Part shown: piece after piece, positions 1-10,300 of the stretch
Layout: each line of letters opens with the position of its first letter
Numbering within the stretch: position 1 is the first letter of the stretch
Assembly (NCBI RefSeq): GCF_018449435.1
Contig: NZ_JAHCMU010000020.1
Span: 23,099 to 87,098 of the forward strand
Direction of reading: 5' to 3'
Source of the DNA: Flagellimonas sp. 389
GTDB taxonomy: Bacteria > Bacteroidota > Bacteroidia > Flavobacteriales > Flavobacteriaceae
DNA: 64,000 nucleotides
The notes under the pieces: generated by a model
Told to the model about the DNA's origin: nothing
Seen by the model: only the letters and a program-made list of their open reading frames with translations
Database searches by the model: none
Program-made: the position numbers and the translations under genes

Positions 1-811
1 ATTTATAATCATGCAATATGTTTGCCCCCCATGCCGAAAGCTTCAAAATAGCAGGACCACTCAACCCCCAATGTGTTATCAATACGGGGCCTTCGGATTG
101 TAGAACCGGTTCTTCTCTTGAAACACTCTTTAGTTTGACATCTACTTTGGATGAAAAAATCTTCTTTGGTAAAACTTCAGCAGTGGCAAATGCACTTACT
201 CCTTGAATTCCCTTTATCCGTTCATCATTTATATTGAAGGTAAACAGCGAGGGAACTGGTGAAACCACCTTATGCCCTATCGACTCTAAGATAGTCCACA
301 TTTTGGGGTTGCTTCCAGTTGACAGGACCAGTTTTGTACAGTTGTAGTGCTTGTTCATGGTGGTTACCTGCCAACCGTCACCGTTTTCATTTTTCTTGAA
401 GTGTTTAACGGCACTATTTTTTAAAACCTGTATTCTCAGACGTTTCGTTTCCGAAAGAAGGCAATCAATAATGGATTGTGAGGAATTGCTTTGTGGAAAA
501 ACCCGTCCGTCGGACTCTACTTTTAAGGGCACTCCTCTTTCCTCAAAAAATGTCATGACGTTTATGGGAGCATAGGTATGAAATGGACCCAAAAGTTCTT
601 TTCTGCCCCTGGGATAGTTGTTTACCAATTCATGTGCAGAGAATTCACCATGGGTTACATTGCAACGACCGCCACCTGAGACCTTGACTTTTGAAAGTAC
701 ATTCTTTCCTCTTTCAAAGATGGCAATTTTAAGCTTTGGTGACTGCTCTGCAATATGGATGGCCGTGTAAAATCCTGCTGCGCCACCACCAACGATTATG
801 ACATCGAACAT
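1..811 (-). CDS. HI0933/BaiN-family NAD(P)/FAD-dependent oxidoreductase, 3' part missing
   Basis: This is the N-terminal part of a flavoprotein whose 3' end lies beyond the left edge; about 270 codons are visible and open. The protein opens with MFDVIIVGGGAAGFYTA, the Rossmann GxGxxG loop that binds the ADP part of FAD. At about residues 44-51 it has KVSGGGRCNVT, the signature of the HI0933-like family (Pfam PF03486, BaiN/RdsA relatives). Substrates of the family are largely unknown, though some members reduce bile-acid intermediates. The start ATG overlaps the stop codon of the upstream GDPD gene by one base (TAATG), so the two are probably translationally coupled. The family call is strong; the biochemical role is open. 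Confidence 0.85.
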   Translation of the reverse strand, partial: MFDVIIVGGGAAGFYTAIHIAEQSPKLKIAIFERGKNVLSKVKVSGGGRCNVTHGEFSAHELVNNYPRGRKELLGPFHTYAPINVMTFFEERGVPLKVESDGRVFPQSNSSQSIIDCLLSETKRLRIQVLKNSAVKHFKKNENGDGWQVTTMNKHYNCTKLVLSTGSNPKMWTILESIGHKVVSPVPSLFTFNINDERIKGIQGVSAFATAEVLPKKIFSSKVDVKLKSVSREEPVLQSEGPVLITHWGLSGPAILKLSAWGANILHDYK

Positions 812-1566
812 TAATGTACCCGTTCTGGAAAATTGGTGATAATGCCATCTACTCCAAACGCTTTCATTCTTTGAATATCGTCAGGTTCATTGACCGTCCA
901 TGTGTAGATTTTAAACCCCTCATCCTTAATTTTTCCCGCATTCTCTTCGGTCAATGTTGTGTAATCAGGGTTTATAGCGACAGCATTTAATTCTTTGGCT
1001 ACTGAAATTGCATCCATTGGGTCTTCTTCGGTCAATACGGCAATCTTTATGTTTGCATTGATTTTTCGCATTTCCCTCAACTCGTCCCAATTAAAGCTGG
1101 AGATAACGAAATTGTCCAAAATCCACCCTTTTCCTTCAATATAGTTTTCTATTATAAAATTTACCCTTTCAGAAGTATTGGCTCCTTTAAGTTCTATGTT
1201 CAGTGCTACTTTATTATCAATTAGTTTTAGAACATCTTGAAGCATCGGAATTTTATGGTTTCCGTCAAGGGTAAGTTTTTTTAAATCATAGATGTTGTAT
1301 TCTTCGATGTTGCCACCACTGTTGGAAAGGCGTTCCACGCGTTCATCATGAAAGACCACTATTTCCCCGCTCGATATCTTGAACACATCGATTTCTATCA
1401 TATCCACACCCAAATCCAAGGCTTTCTGGACCGAAGCCAACGTATTTTCGGTCTCATGTCCCATAGCGCCCCTGTGTCCGATGACCAATGGTTTTTTTTC
1501 TATCATACTACAACTATTGAGTAAAAAAGCAGCTACTAAAGCTAATGGTATGTTTTTCTTCATCAT
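811..1566 (-). CDS. Glycerophosphodiester phosphodiesterase lipoprotein
   Basis: A 251-residue GDPD-family enzyme (PF03009), expected to hydrolyse glycerophosphodiesters to an alcohol and glycerol 3-phosphate. The signal peptide ends in LLNSC with the lipidated Cys at position 19, so it should be anchored in the envelope. The family motifs are all visible: HRG with catalytic His31, the metal-binding pair Glu58/Asp60 in EID, and HD with His73. The length fits a single-domain bacterial GDPD. It lies directly upstream of the FAD oxidoreductase with a one-base stop/start overlap, and 169 bp downstream of the alpha-amylase gene on the same strand. It may supply glycerol phosphate from lipid breakdown. 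Confidence 0.9.
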   Translation of the reverse strand: MMKKNIPLALVAAFLLNSCSMIEKKPLVIGHRGAMGHETENTLASVQKALDLGVDMIEIDVFKISSGEIVVFHDERVERLSNSGGNIEEYNIYDLKKLTLDGNHKIPMLQDVLKLIDNKVALNIELKGANTSERVNFIIENYIEGKGWILDNFVISSFNWDELREMRKINANIKIAVLTEEDPMDAISVAKELNAVAINPDYTTLTEENAGKIKDEGFKIYTWTVNEPDDIQRMKAFGVDGIITNFPERVH

Positions 1567-1735
1567 GATTATTTTACACCATTAAAAATACAACTTGAAA
1601 GTGAATTGGAACAGTAAAACAATTAATTGCAAGTCCTTATAAGGTAAGGTAATGAAAATGGCTCAGCAAAGTCTCCCTCACACCAATATTATCTAGATTC
1701 AGACCGACAAAAACCCAGATTGGAACAAGTAACTT

Positions 1736-3607
1736 TTATTGGGCAACACATAAAATAACCGATTCCAAAGGTTGAAGCTCAATGGCTACGACTCCGACCC
1801 CATCTTTTACATTGAGTTTTGTGTTCTTCTTTCCGTAGAGTTTTTCCACCAAACTGTGCTCACCATCCGCCAAATTCCACTTAGAAATTACGTCTTGTGG
1901 CAACCTTAAATCAAAGGCGTAGTTGTTATCAGAATCAAAATTTGAGACAACGATCAATTTTTCATTTTCGGACCACCTAACATAGGAGAGCACCCTATGG
2001 TCATAATTTTCGGTATTGTCCTTATTGAAAAAATGAATCTCCTGATAGTTCCCCATCAGTGCTTCACTGGTAATGGTAAAGTTTAAAAGGCGTTTGTAAA
2101 AATCTCGAAGGGTTTTCTCTTCTTCTGAAAGCTGCCCGCCATCAAACTTCTTATTGTTTATCCATCTTTGGTGGTGCGGAACTCCAATATAATCAAATAT
2201 GGAAGTACGTGTAGGTTTGCCAAAACCTGCATCTTCTGCTCCTGGCTCTCCCACTTCTTGTCCAAAATAAATCATGGTTGGCGAGGTACTCAGGGTTGCG
2301 GAAACCACCATTGCCGGTTTTGCTATTTCTGCCCTGCCCACAAAATCTGGACTTGCAATACGTTGTTCGTCGTGGTTTTCCAGAAAGTGTAGCATATGGT
2401 GTTCAATATCGGCCATGCCCTTTTGCACAACGGGGATATGGTCGGTCCAGCCATAGCCTTTCATAATATGCTTGATGCTATCGTACAACTCTACCTTATC
2501 GTACAAATAATCCATCTTCCCTTTGTGGATGTAATCCCTGTAAAGTTGGGGATTATAGACTTCAGCCAAAAGGAAAGCATCAGGATTCTTGGTTTTGATA
2601 TTGGAATTCAAATAACTCCAAAACTCTACGGGCACCATTTCGGCCATATCAAAACGAAAGCCATCCACGCCAAGGTCAAGCCAGTACAGTGTGATATCCT
2701 TGAACTTATCCCATGAATCAGGAATTGTTTTATCCTTCCAGAACTCCAAATGTGCTTTATAATTTTTGTTGCCAAAGTCCTCTGACAGCCCATCAAAATC
2801 CTTAGTGCCATCTGGTCTTACCCCATAATTTACTTTGACTGTCTCATACCAATCGTTAAAATGGGGTTGTGCCAGTCGTGATCCGTTACCAGTCCATTTA
2901 GCAGGTCGCTCCTTGAACGCTCCATCAGAAAACTTATTTTGGCTTCCTCCAAGTGGAAGGTATCCATCTTGCCATTGGGGCACGGTAAACGATGAATCGG
3001 GGATGTAATAAAAATTGTTATTGACATCATACTCCAAAGTGGTATCGTCATTGGCGCCAAAATCTGAAACTCCTTCAGGATTGGTCAGACCTTCATAGTT
3101 TCTGGCGACATGGTTGGGAACAATATCAATAAGTACTTTCAATCCTATTTTGTGTGTTCGATCCACCAATGCTTTGAACTCTTCCAATCTTTCTGAAGGG
3201 TCAATTGCCAAATCAGGGTTTACATTATAGTAGTCTTTAACAGCATAAGGAGAACCCGCACGTCCTTTTACCACATCGGGGTCGTCGTTGGAGATACCGT
3301 AATCCGTGTAATCATTTATTACAGCATGATGGGGAACGCCCGTATACCAAATATGTGTTACGCCAAGGTCTTTGATTTCCTTTAGTGCTTCTTCGGTAAA
3401 ATCGGCAAACTTCCCTACTCCATTTTCTTCAATGGTACCCCAAGGATTGTTAGTGGTATTGGTATTACCAAAAAGTCGTGTAAAAACCTGATAAACTACA
3501 GCCTTTTTCTTCATTTTTTTCTCAACTGTTTTCTTTTCTGTTTTCTGTTCACACGAATGAATCGACACTAAGACCATAAGTATGGGTAAGTAGAGGTATC
3601 GCTTCAT
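1736..3607 (-). CDS. GH13 alpha-amylase family lipoprotein
   Basis: A 623-residue glycoside hydrolase of family 13, acting on alpha-glucans. The signal peptide ends in SIHSC (Cys19), so it is a lipoprotein, comparable to surface or periplasmic SusG/SusA enzymes. Conserved regions appear in order: DIVPNH, then GFRFDMAE with the nucleophile Asp320, LLAEVYNP with acid/base Glu349, and ENHDEQR with the transition-state Asp413, so the active site is intact. The start overlaps the stop of the GH65 phosphorylase gene by 4 bp (ATGA), so the two are one operon. The product would be maltose or maltooligosaccharides for the neighbouring phosphorylase. Exact specificity cannot be read from sequence. Confidence 0.92.
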   Translation of the reverse strand: MKRYLYLPILMVLVSIHSCEQKTEKKTVEKKMKKKAVVYQVFTRLFGNTNTTNNPWGTIEENGVGKFADFTEEALKEIKDLGVTHIWYTGVPHHAVINDYTDYGISNDDPDVVKGRAGSPYAVKDYYNVNPDLAIDPSERLEEFKALVDRTHKIGLKVLIDIVPNHVARNYEGLTNPEGVSDFGANDDTTLEYDVNNNFYYIPDSSFTVPQWQDGYLPLGGSQNKFSDGAFKERPAKWTGNGSRLAQPHFNDWYETVKVNYGVRPDGTKDFDGLSEDFGNKNYKAHLEFWKDKTIPDSWDKFKDITLYWLDLGVDGFRFDMAEMVPVEFWSYLNSNIKTKNPDAFLLAEVYNPQLYRDYIHKGKMDYLYDKVELYDSIKHIMKGYGWTDHIPVVQKGMADIEHHMLHFLENHDEQRIASPDFVGRAEIAKPAMVVSATLSTSPTMIYFGQEVGEPGAEDAGFGKPTRTSIFDYIGVPHHQRWINNKKFDGGQLSEEEKTLRDFYKRLLNFTITSEALMGNYQEIHFFNKDNTENYDHRVLSYVRWSENEKLIVVSNFDSDNNYAFDLRLPQDVISKWNLADGEHSLVEKLYGKKNTKLNVKDGVGVVAIELQPLESVILCVAQ

Positions 3608-5910
3608 GCTTCAACTACTTTTCCCGGAATTAATGTCAATGGTGTATTGTTCACTTGAATTGCAAGTTCTTTTTCTCCGGTGATGTTAAAGCTAGTACCT
3701 TGTTTTGAAACCGATATTGTAATAATTTGATTTCTGAAATTAATCTTGAAAGCATATGAATTCCATTGCTCCGGAATTTGAGGTGTAAAATGAAGCTGGT
3801 CTTTAATTATCCGCATTCCCCCAAAGCCTTCTACAATGCTCATCCATGTACCGGCCATGGATGTAATGTGCAATCCTTCCTCTACTTCCTTATTGTAATC
3901 ATCCAGGTCCAATCTTGATGTCCTTAAATAAAAGGTATAGGCCTGTTCCATTCTTCCCAAGGTTGCTGCCTGAATGCTATGTACACAGGGAGACAATGAG
4001 GATTCGTGAACAGTGTAAGGTTCATAAAAATCAAAATGTTTTTCTAACTCGTTTTTATTGAAATGGTCTTCAAAGAAATAGAAGCCTTGTAAAACATCGG
4101 CCTGTTTTATATAGGGGGAACGCAATATTCTGTCCCAACTCCACTTTTGGTTAATGGGTCTTTGTGATCTATCCAAATATTTGACCTTCACCAATTCTTT
4201 GTCCAAAAATCCGTCTTGTTGTAAAAACACCTCATGTTTCCCTGAATAAGGAAAATAAACATTGTTGGCCACTTTGCTCCAAGCTTTGGTTTCGGATGTC
4301 GTTAAACTGGTTTTGTCCCATACTCTTCCATAATCCTTTGGATATTTGGATTCAACCACCTCAAGTTGCTCCAAAGCATACTCTATGCACCATTTAGCCA
4401 AATAGTTGGTGTACCAGTTATTGTTGACATTGTTTTCGTATTCATTAGGGCCAGTAACTCCCAACATTACATACTGCTGCTTATCTTCAGAAAAATTAAA
4501 GCGTTGGTGCCAGAACCTTGCAATTCCTATTAAGACCTCCAATCCCATTTTTGGAATATAGCTATAGTCTCCTGTAAATCTATGGTAGTTGAAAATTGCA
4601 AACGATATTGCTCCATTTCTATGGATTTCTTCAAAAGTAATCTCCCATTCGTTATGACATTCTTCACCGTTCATTGTTACCATGGGATATAGTGCAGCCC
4701 CATTGGTAAAACCAAGTTTTTGTGCGTTCTCTATAGCTTTTTCCAAATGGTTGTAACGGTATTCCAATAAACTCCAAGCTACTTCTTGGTTCTTTGTGGC
4801 CATATAAAATGGAACGCAATAAGCTTCTGTATCCCAATACGTACTGCCCCCATATTTCTCGCCGGTAAATCCTTTTGGACCTATATTCAATCGCGAATCC
4901 CTTCCTAAGTAGGTCTGGTTCAATTGAAAAATGTTAAAACGTATGCCCTGTTGTGCTTTTACATCGCCTTCAATTTCAATATCGCTCATCTCCCAAATCT
5001 TTGCCCAAGCTTCTTTTTGTTTTTGAAGGAGTTCATCAAACCCGATTGTGGTCACTTTGTCCAAAACTTTGTTTGCAACATTGACAAGTTCCGATGCATC
5101 GTGATTCCGAGAAACTGTGTACCCACCGAATTTTACCAATGTAATTTTTTCTCCTTTTGAAACATTTTGCTCAAACCCAAGCCCAACAAAAGAATCTGTT
5201 TTCCTGTCTAATTTGGACTCCGATATTGTGGTGCCATTATACACTACATGCGCTTCCATAAAAGTACATGTAGAAAAATTGGTTTTCATGGTATGGGCTT
5301 CAATATAAGCCCTGTTTTCCTTATAATCGACGTTGGTCGTGTTCCAAAACTTATCGTCCCAATTGCTATCTTCATTTGTAATACCACTGTCCAAATAAGG
5401 CGTAAAAGTTACTTTAGCATCAGCATTCAGCAATTCTATTTCCATCTTTATAGCACCTACTTCATCAATATCTAAACTCAAAAAACGTGAAACGGTTATG
5501 GAAACCTCAATATCATTGGATAAGGTTGCCCTAAAATTTCGACGATACCACCCTTCTTTCATGTTCAGTTCCCTTTTAAAACCGGAAACTTCTTTACAAG
5601 TATTCAAATCCAGCGAAACATCATCAATTTGAACATTAATACCAATCCAGTTTGGTGCATTCAACACTTTTGCAAAGTACTCTGGATAGCCGTTTTTCCA
5701 CCAACCCACTCTGGTTTTATCAGGATAGTAGACCCCTGCAATGTAGCTCCCCTGAAAGGTATCTCCGGAATACTGTTCTTCAAAATTGGCCCGCTGCCCC
5801 ATAGCACCGTTGCCAAGGCTGAACAAACTTTCTGAAGATTTTACTTGTTCTTTGTCAAAACCTTCTTCTATTATGGACCAAGGGTCCGCTTTTATATAAT
5901 CTTGATTCAT
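3604..5910 (-). CDS. GH65 disaccharide phosphorylase (maltose phosphorylase-like)
   Basis: A 768-residue glycoside hydrolase family 65 protein with no signal peptide, therefore cytoplasmic. Family 65 phosphorylases split alpha-linked disaccharides such as maltose, trehalose or kojibiose with phosphate, giving beta-glucose 1-phosphate and glucose. The block GPNEYENNVNNNWYTN carries the catalytic acid, here Glu490. The N-terminal beta-sandwich, the central (alpha/alpha)6 barrel and the C-terminal beta domain fit the full family length. The gene lies 58 bp after the LacI gene and overlaps the amylase gene by 4 bp. Maltose is the most likely substrate given the amylase, but trehalose or kojibiose is possible. 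A beta-phosphoglucomutase, the usual partner, is not in the window. Confidence 0.9.
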   Translation of the reverse strand: MNQDYIKADPWSIIEEGFDKEQVKSSESLFSLGNGAMGQRANFEEQYSGDTFQGSYIAGVYYPDKTRVGWWKNGYPEYFAKVLNAPNWIGINVQIDDVSLDLNTCKEVSGFKRELNMKEGWYRRNFRATLSNDIEVSITVSRFLSLDIDEVGAIKMEIELLNADAKVTFTPYLDSGITNEDSNWDDKFWNTTNVDYKENRAYIEAHTMKTNFSTCTFMEAHVVYNGTTISESKLDRKTDSFVGLGFEQNVSKGEKITLVKFGGYTVSRNHDASELVNVANKVLDKVTTIGFDELLQKQKEAWAKIWEMSDIEIEGDVKAQQGIRFNIFQLNQTYLGRDSRLNIGPKGFTGEKYGGSTYWDTEAYCVPFYMATKNQEVAWSLLEYRYNHLEKAIENAQKLGFTNGAALYPMVTMNGEECHNEWEITFEEIHRNGAISFAIFNYHRFTGDYSYIPKMGLEVLIGIARFWHQRFNFSEDKQQYVMLGVTGPNEYENNVNNNWYTNYLAKWCIEYALEQLEVVESKYPKDYGRVWDKTSLTTSETKAWSKVANNVYFPYSGKHEVFLQQDGFLDKELVKVKYLDRSQRPINQKWSWDRILRSPYIKQADVLQGFYFFEDHFNKNELEKHFDFYEPYTVHESSLSPCVHSIQAATLGRMEQAYTFYLRTSRLDLDDYNKEVEEGLHITSMAGTWMSIVEGFGGMRIIKDQLHFTPQIPEQWNSYAFKINFRNQIITISVSKQGTSFNITGEKELAIQVNNTPLTLIPGKVVEA

Positions 5911-5968
5911 TACTGTAAACTAAAATGTAGGTGGTTAAATATGTGCCTTGAAATAAGGCATCACAAAA

Positions 5969-6988
5969 TTAATTAATTGTGGAATCCCTGACCACTAATG
6001 TTGGCTCTAAAATTTTGGTTTGAAATGTTTCTTCTTCAACTTCGCTTTCAATTTTATCGATCAACATTTGGGCAGATGTTTCTCCCATTTTTTCGCCATG
6101 CTGTGCTACGGCGGTTAAGCTGGGGTTTGCATATTTGGACAAGAGTCCATCTGTAAAACCTATAAATGAAACATCGTTAGGAATATGAAGTCCTTTTTTC
6201 TGAATTAGCTTCATACTATAAACGGTGAAAATCTCATTAACGCACAATACAGCGTCCATGCTGTTGGAATCAAAGAAATCAATAATGCTTTTTTCATCTA
6301 TTTCCATTGATGAAAGTTTAAGGATCAGGGATTCGTCGACAGGAAGGTTGTTTTCCATAAGCGCTTTTCTGTAGCCTTCGGTACGGGCCTTACTTACGCT
6401 TAAGTAATCACCCGTAGTGATTAAGGCTATTTTTTTTCGCCCTTGTTCTATAAGCTTTTTAGTTGCCATGTAGGCCCCTAATTGATCATCTATGATTACT
6501 TTATCACAATCAATTTCGTTGGTAATTCGGTCAAACAATACAACGGGTATGCCTTGTTCCGTAACTTCTTTTAAATGGTTGAAATCTCCTTTTTGTTGTG
6601 TCTCGGAAGATAGGGACATGATAAAGCCATCGATACTTCCATTCGCCAACATCTCCATATTTATGACTTCTTTGTCGAAAGATTCCTCAGAAAGACAAAC
6701 GATGACATTGTAACCTTTTGCATTCGCATATTTTTCAATACCTCTGATTACAGTAGTAAAAAAATGGTGGACGATGTCCGGTATCACCACCCCTATATTT
6801 TTAGTCCTTTTGTTCTTGAGGCTTATGGCAATATTATTTGGCTTGTAATTGTAGAGTTTAGCGAAAGCCTGAATTTTTTCTTTCGTATCCCTGCTTATCT
6901 CCTCACTGTTCTTTAAGGCCTTTGATACGGTAGAAATAGAAACTTCAAGCTCTTTTGCAATATCTTTTAATGTAATCTTAGTTTTCAA
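5969..6988 (-). CDS. LacI-family transcriptional regulator (alpha-glucan locus)
   Basis: A 339-residue LacI/GalR-type regulator. The N-terminal helix-turn-helix (about residues 3-25, with LKDIAKELEVSISTVSKAL) is followed by the hinge (YKPNNIA) and a periplasmic-binding-protein-like sensor domain from about residue 62 (TKNIGVVIPDI) to the end. It is the first gene of the minus-strand LacI-GH65-GH13 run and diverges from susC across a 373-bp gap that contains a LacI-type palindrome (7252-7267). The natural reading is a maltose- or glucan-responsive regulator of both directions. Flavobacterial regulators of this kind can activate or repress; the sequence does not decide which. Confidence 0.9.
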   Translation of the reverse strand: MKTKITLKDIAKELEVSISTVSKALKNSEEISRDTKEKIQAFAKLYNYKPNNIAISLKNKRTKNIGVVIPDIVHHFFTTVIRGIEKYANAKGYNVIVCLSEESFDKEVINMEMLANGSIDGFIMSLSSETQQKGDFNHLKEVTEQGIPVVLFDRITNEIDCDKVIIDDQLGAYMATKKLIEQGRKKIALITTGDYLSVSKARTEGYRKALMENNLPVDESLILKLSSMEIDEKSIIDFFDSNSMDAVLCVNEIFTVYSMKLIQKKGLHIPNDVSFIGFTDGLLSKYANPSLTAVAQHGEKMGETSAQMLIDKIESEVEEETFQTKILEPTLVVRDSTIN

Positions 6989-7213
6989 TAGTAAAGAGAT
7001 TTGTTTTTGTTAGTTACGGTTTTCAAATTACTCAATAAAGCAGCGTAACTTAATCAATTGATTTTTTTTAACAAAAACTAATGTGAATACCTACAAAAAT
7101 TCCTTAAGATGTGTTAACATAATGTAAAAAATAAAAATAGTATATTAGCGTAAACGATAGGAATTTAATTATTTTATCGACTTTACATTATGATTTACAT
7201 AAATTAACTCTTT

Positions 7214-7221
7214 TAGTTTTG
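7214..7221 (+). promoter_or_regulatory. Candidate -7 promoter box for susC (TAGTTTTG)
   Basis: TAGTTTTG fits the Bacteroidota -7 consensus TAnnTTTG exactly. No clear TTG -33 element lies at the expected distance. Transcription would start near 7228 and leave a long leader that contains the LacI-type palindrome. A second, weaker candidate is TATGTTTA at 7313-7320. Confidence 0.35.
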
Positions 7222-7238
7222 TGAACCTTTCATTTTTT

Positions 7239-7246
7239 CAAAGTTA
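7239..7246 (-). promoter_or_regulatory. Candidate -7 promoter box for the LacI-GH65-GH13 operon (TAACTTTG)
   Basis: Read on the minus strand this is TAACTTTG, an exact match to TAnnTTTG. It lies just inside the palindrome at 7252-7267, so a bound LacI-type protein would cover the region upstream of it. The leader to the LacI start would be about 250 bases, which is long, so this is tentative. Confidence 0.3.
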
Positions 7247-7251
7247 TTAAC

Positions 7252-7267
7252 ACGAAACCGTTTTCGT
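7252..7267. promoter_or_regulatory. LacI-type operator in the LacI/susC divergent gap
   Basis: ACGAAACCGTTTTCGT is a 16-bp palindrome centred on CG with one mismatched pair (positions 7 and 10). CG-centred palindromes of this length are typical sites of LacI/GalR-family proteins. It sits between divergent genes, one of which encodes such a protein, and is the strongest palindrome in the gap. Confidence 0.7.
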
Positions 7268-7361
7268 AACAGGTGACACACTCCTTAAATTTAGATTAAC
7301 ATTTTTTTTATATATGTTTAACACTTGAATTAAAATTAACTAAACTTAAAATTAATTATTT

Positions 7362-10300
7362 ATGAAGATTACGCTACTTAAAAGTTTTCTGTTATTGGGA
7401 GCATTTATTTGCTTTGGAATAGCGAAAGCTCAGACAGTATCAGGTACTGTTTCGGACGCAAGTGGTCCTTTGCCGGGAGCCAGTGTTGTAGTTAAAGGAA
7501 CAACCAACGGTACTCAAACTGATTTTGACGGTAACTATACTTTAAATGATGTTGCTGGTGACGCGGTTATCGTTTTCAGTTATATTGGCTTTTCCTCCCA
7601 GGAGGTTTCTGTAAGTGGACAAACAACTATAAATGTTGTTTTACAAGAAGATGCAAGCGAATTGGACGAAGTTGTTGTTGTTGGTTATGGTACTCAAACA
7701 AGGAGAACAGCAGTTGGTGCTATTGAGAGTGTCAAATCTGAAGAGTTCAACAAAGGTGTAATAGTAAATCCACAGCAATTAATTCAAGGTAAATCTGCGG
7801 GTGTTCAAATTTCAGCATCAAACGGAGAACCTGGAGCAGCTGTAAATGTTCGTATTAGGGGTACTGCTTCTGTACGTTCCAATAACAACCCTTTATATGT
7901 AGTTGATGGTGTTCCGCTAAGCGGTTCTGCAACAAATGCAAGAGTTGGAGGCGGTAACGCAGATGGAACCGGAGGTGGTAACACAGACCTTGGAACTAGT
8001 TCAGCTATTGACCCATTAAGTTTTTTGAATCCTAATGATATTGCAAGTATTGATATACTTAAAGATGCTGCTGCCACTGCTATCTATGGATCAAGAGGTG
8101 CTAACGGTGTCGTTTTGATTACTACAAAAAGTGGTAAGTCCGGAAAAAGTGTTTTGGAGTTCTCTTCGACTTTATCAGTTGGATGGGTACCAAACCAATT
8201 AGAACTTTTGAATAGAGATCAGTTCTTAGATGCTCAAAACCGTTTGGCAAATATTTTGGTTCCAGGCAGTACTTTTCCTGATGCAGGTTTTAATACAAAT
8301 ACTCAAGATGTGATATATAAGACATCTTTTACACAAAATCATAATCTTTCTTACGGTGGAGGCAATGAAAATGGTAATTACAGAATTTCCATGGGATACC
8401 AAGATCAACAAGGTGAAGTAGAAGATAGTGAATTTGACAGATTAACCTTACGTATCAATGCTTCTCAACGTTTCTTCGACAATAAGTTAAGACTGACAAC
8501 ACAAGCTACAATTTCTAATATTGAAAACCAACGGGCGCCAATTTCTGATGGTCCGAATGCACGAGGAGATTTGTTATCCGCAGCTTGGAATTTTGCCCCT
8601 GACCAAGCTTTAACAGGATCAGGTAGTGGTGATTTTGTTGGTGGTTTTTATCAACCTTCTGCGGAAAGAAGAAACCCTTTGGCGCTATTAGAATTGACAA
8701 GAACAGCTTCCAGCACTCTAAGAGCGCTTATAAATGTTGGAGCCAAATATAATTTCACCGACAATTTAAGCTTTAATACTAATGTCGGTTTGGACAAGTC
8801 TGTTTCTTCATCTTATCAAGTGCAATCTCGAAATTTTGTGTCCGACCAAACACTAAATGTTGGTAGAGGCTTTTTTAACGAACAGGATTTGATTAATACC
8901 ACTTGGGAATCGTACTTTAACTTCAATAAGGCTTTTGGTGATAATGTACTTGACATGACGCTAGGACATTCTTATCAAGAATTTGTTACAGAAACTATTT
9001 TTATCAGATCAGCCGGTTTTAGAACAGATAATTTATTTCAAATGGTTAATAATATAGCCTCTTCCACTGCCCAGACTGTGGATAGTACCCAAGATATAGA
9101 TGAATTACAGTCTTTCTTCTTTCGTACCAATTATTCAATTAAAGGGAAATATAATTTTTCAGGTACAGTAAGAGTTGACGGGTCTTCTCGTTTTGGTGGA
9201 AATAACAAGTATGGAACGTTTGGCTCTGTAGGTGCTGCTTGGACACTTTCAGAAGAAGATTGGTTTCCAGAGTTTTTTGATACTTTTAAACTTAGAACAG
9301 CATGGGGTGTTGTAGGTAACCAAGAAGGTCTTGGTACAAACCAATTTATTAGAAGAGACCGTTTTACCATACAGAATATTAACAATGAAGGTGTTGAAGA
9401 AGCCCGTGGACTAGGTAATGTAGCTTTTAATAATGCTGACTTGAAGTGGGAAGAAAACACACAGTTTACAGTAGGTATTGACTACGGTTTCTTGGACAAC
9501 AGAATTACTGGTTCATTAGAGTATTACAACTATGTGACAGATGGATTTTTGCTACAACAAGTAAGTCCTCAACCCGCTTTAAATCCTTTTTTCTTCTCAA
9601 ATGTTGATGGAGAAATTAAAAACTCAGGAGTTGATTTCACAATCAATGTAATTCCAATTGAGACGGAAGATTTTACATGGGATTTCAATTTGAATTTTAA
9701 CTATAACGAAAATATCTTACAGAACTATGATGGAGTTGCAATTGATGCAGGTCCTATCAATGGACCTGGTCTAACAGGCGCATTCTCCCAGAGACTTGCC
9801 AATGACCAACCTCTGTTTAGTTTTTTCGTACAGGATTGGGTAGGGCTTTCTCAAGATACCGGAGTTCCTGAGACTACAGGTATAAATCAGTTTCGTTTAT
9901 CAAACGGCGAGATTTCTTCTGTAGGCGAACAAGTGTTCATTGGTGAAAGTGGTTTACCAGATGTAACTTTAGGTATTACCCAAAATTTTAAATACAAGAA
10001 TTGGGATATGAGCTTATTCTTTAATGGTCTCTTTGGGCAGTCTATCTATAATAATAACAGAAATGCTTATTTAACGATAGGTAATTTGGCACAAGGTCGT
10101 AATGCTACAGTTGAAGCAGCTTCATTCATTGGAACAGAAAATCCCTTGAATATTCAAGAAGTATCCAGTAGATTTATTGAAGATGGTTCTTTCTTAAGAC
10201 TACAAAATGTAAGCGTAGGCCATAATGTTCAATTGCCAGAAAACAGTATTTTTAGCAGTCTTAGACTTTTTGCAAATGCGCAAAATCTCTTTGTAATAAC

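Noticed and set aside
7147..7156. GCGTAAACGA in the LacI/susC gap as half-site of the sulfonate LacI protein
   Set aside because: Only one half matches the palindrome, and the glucan locus has its own operator.
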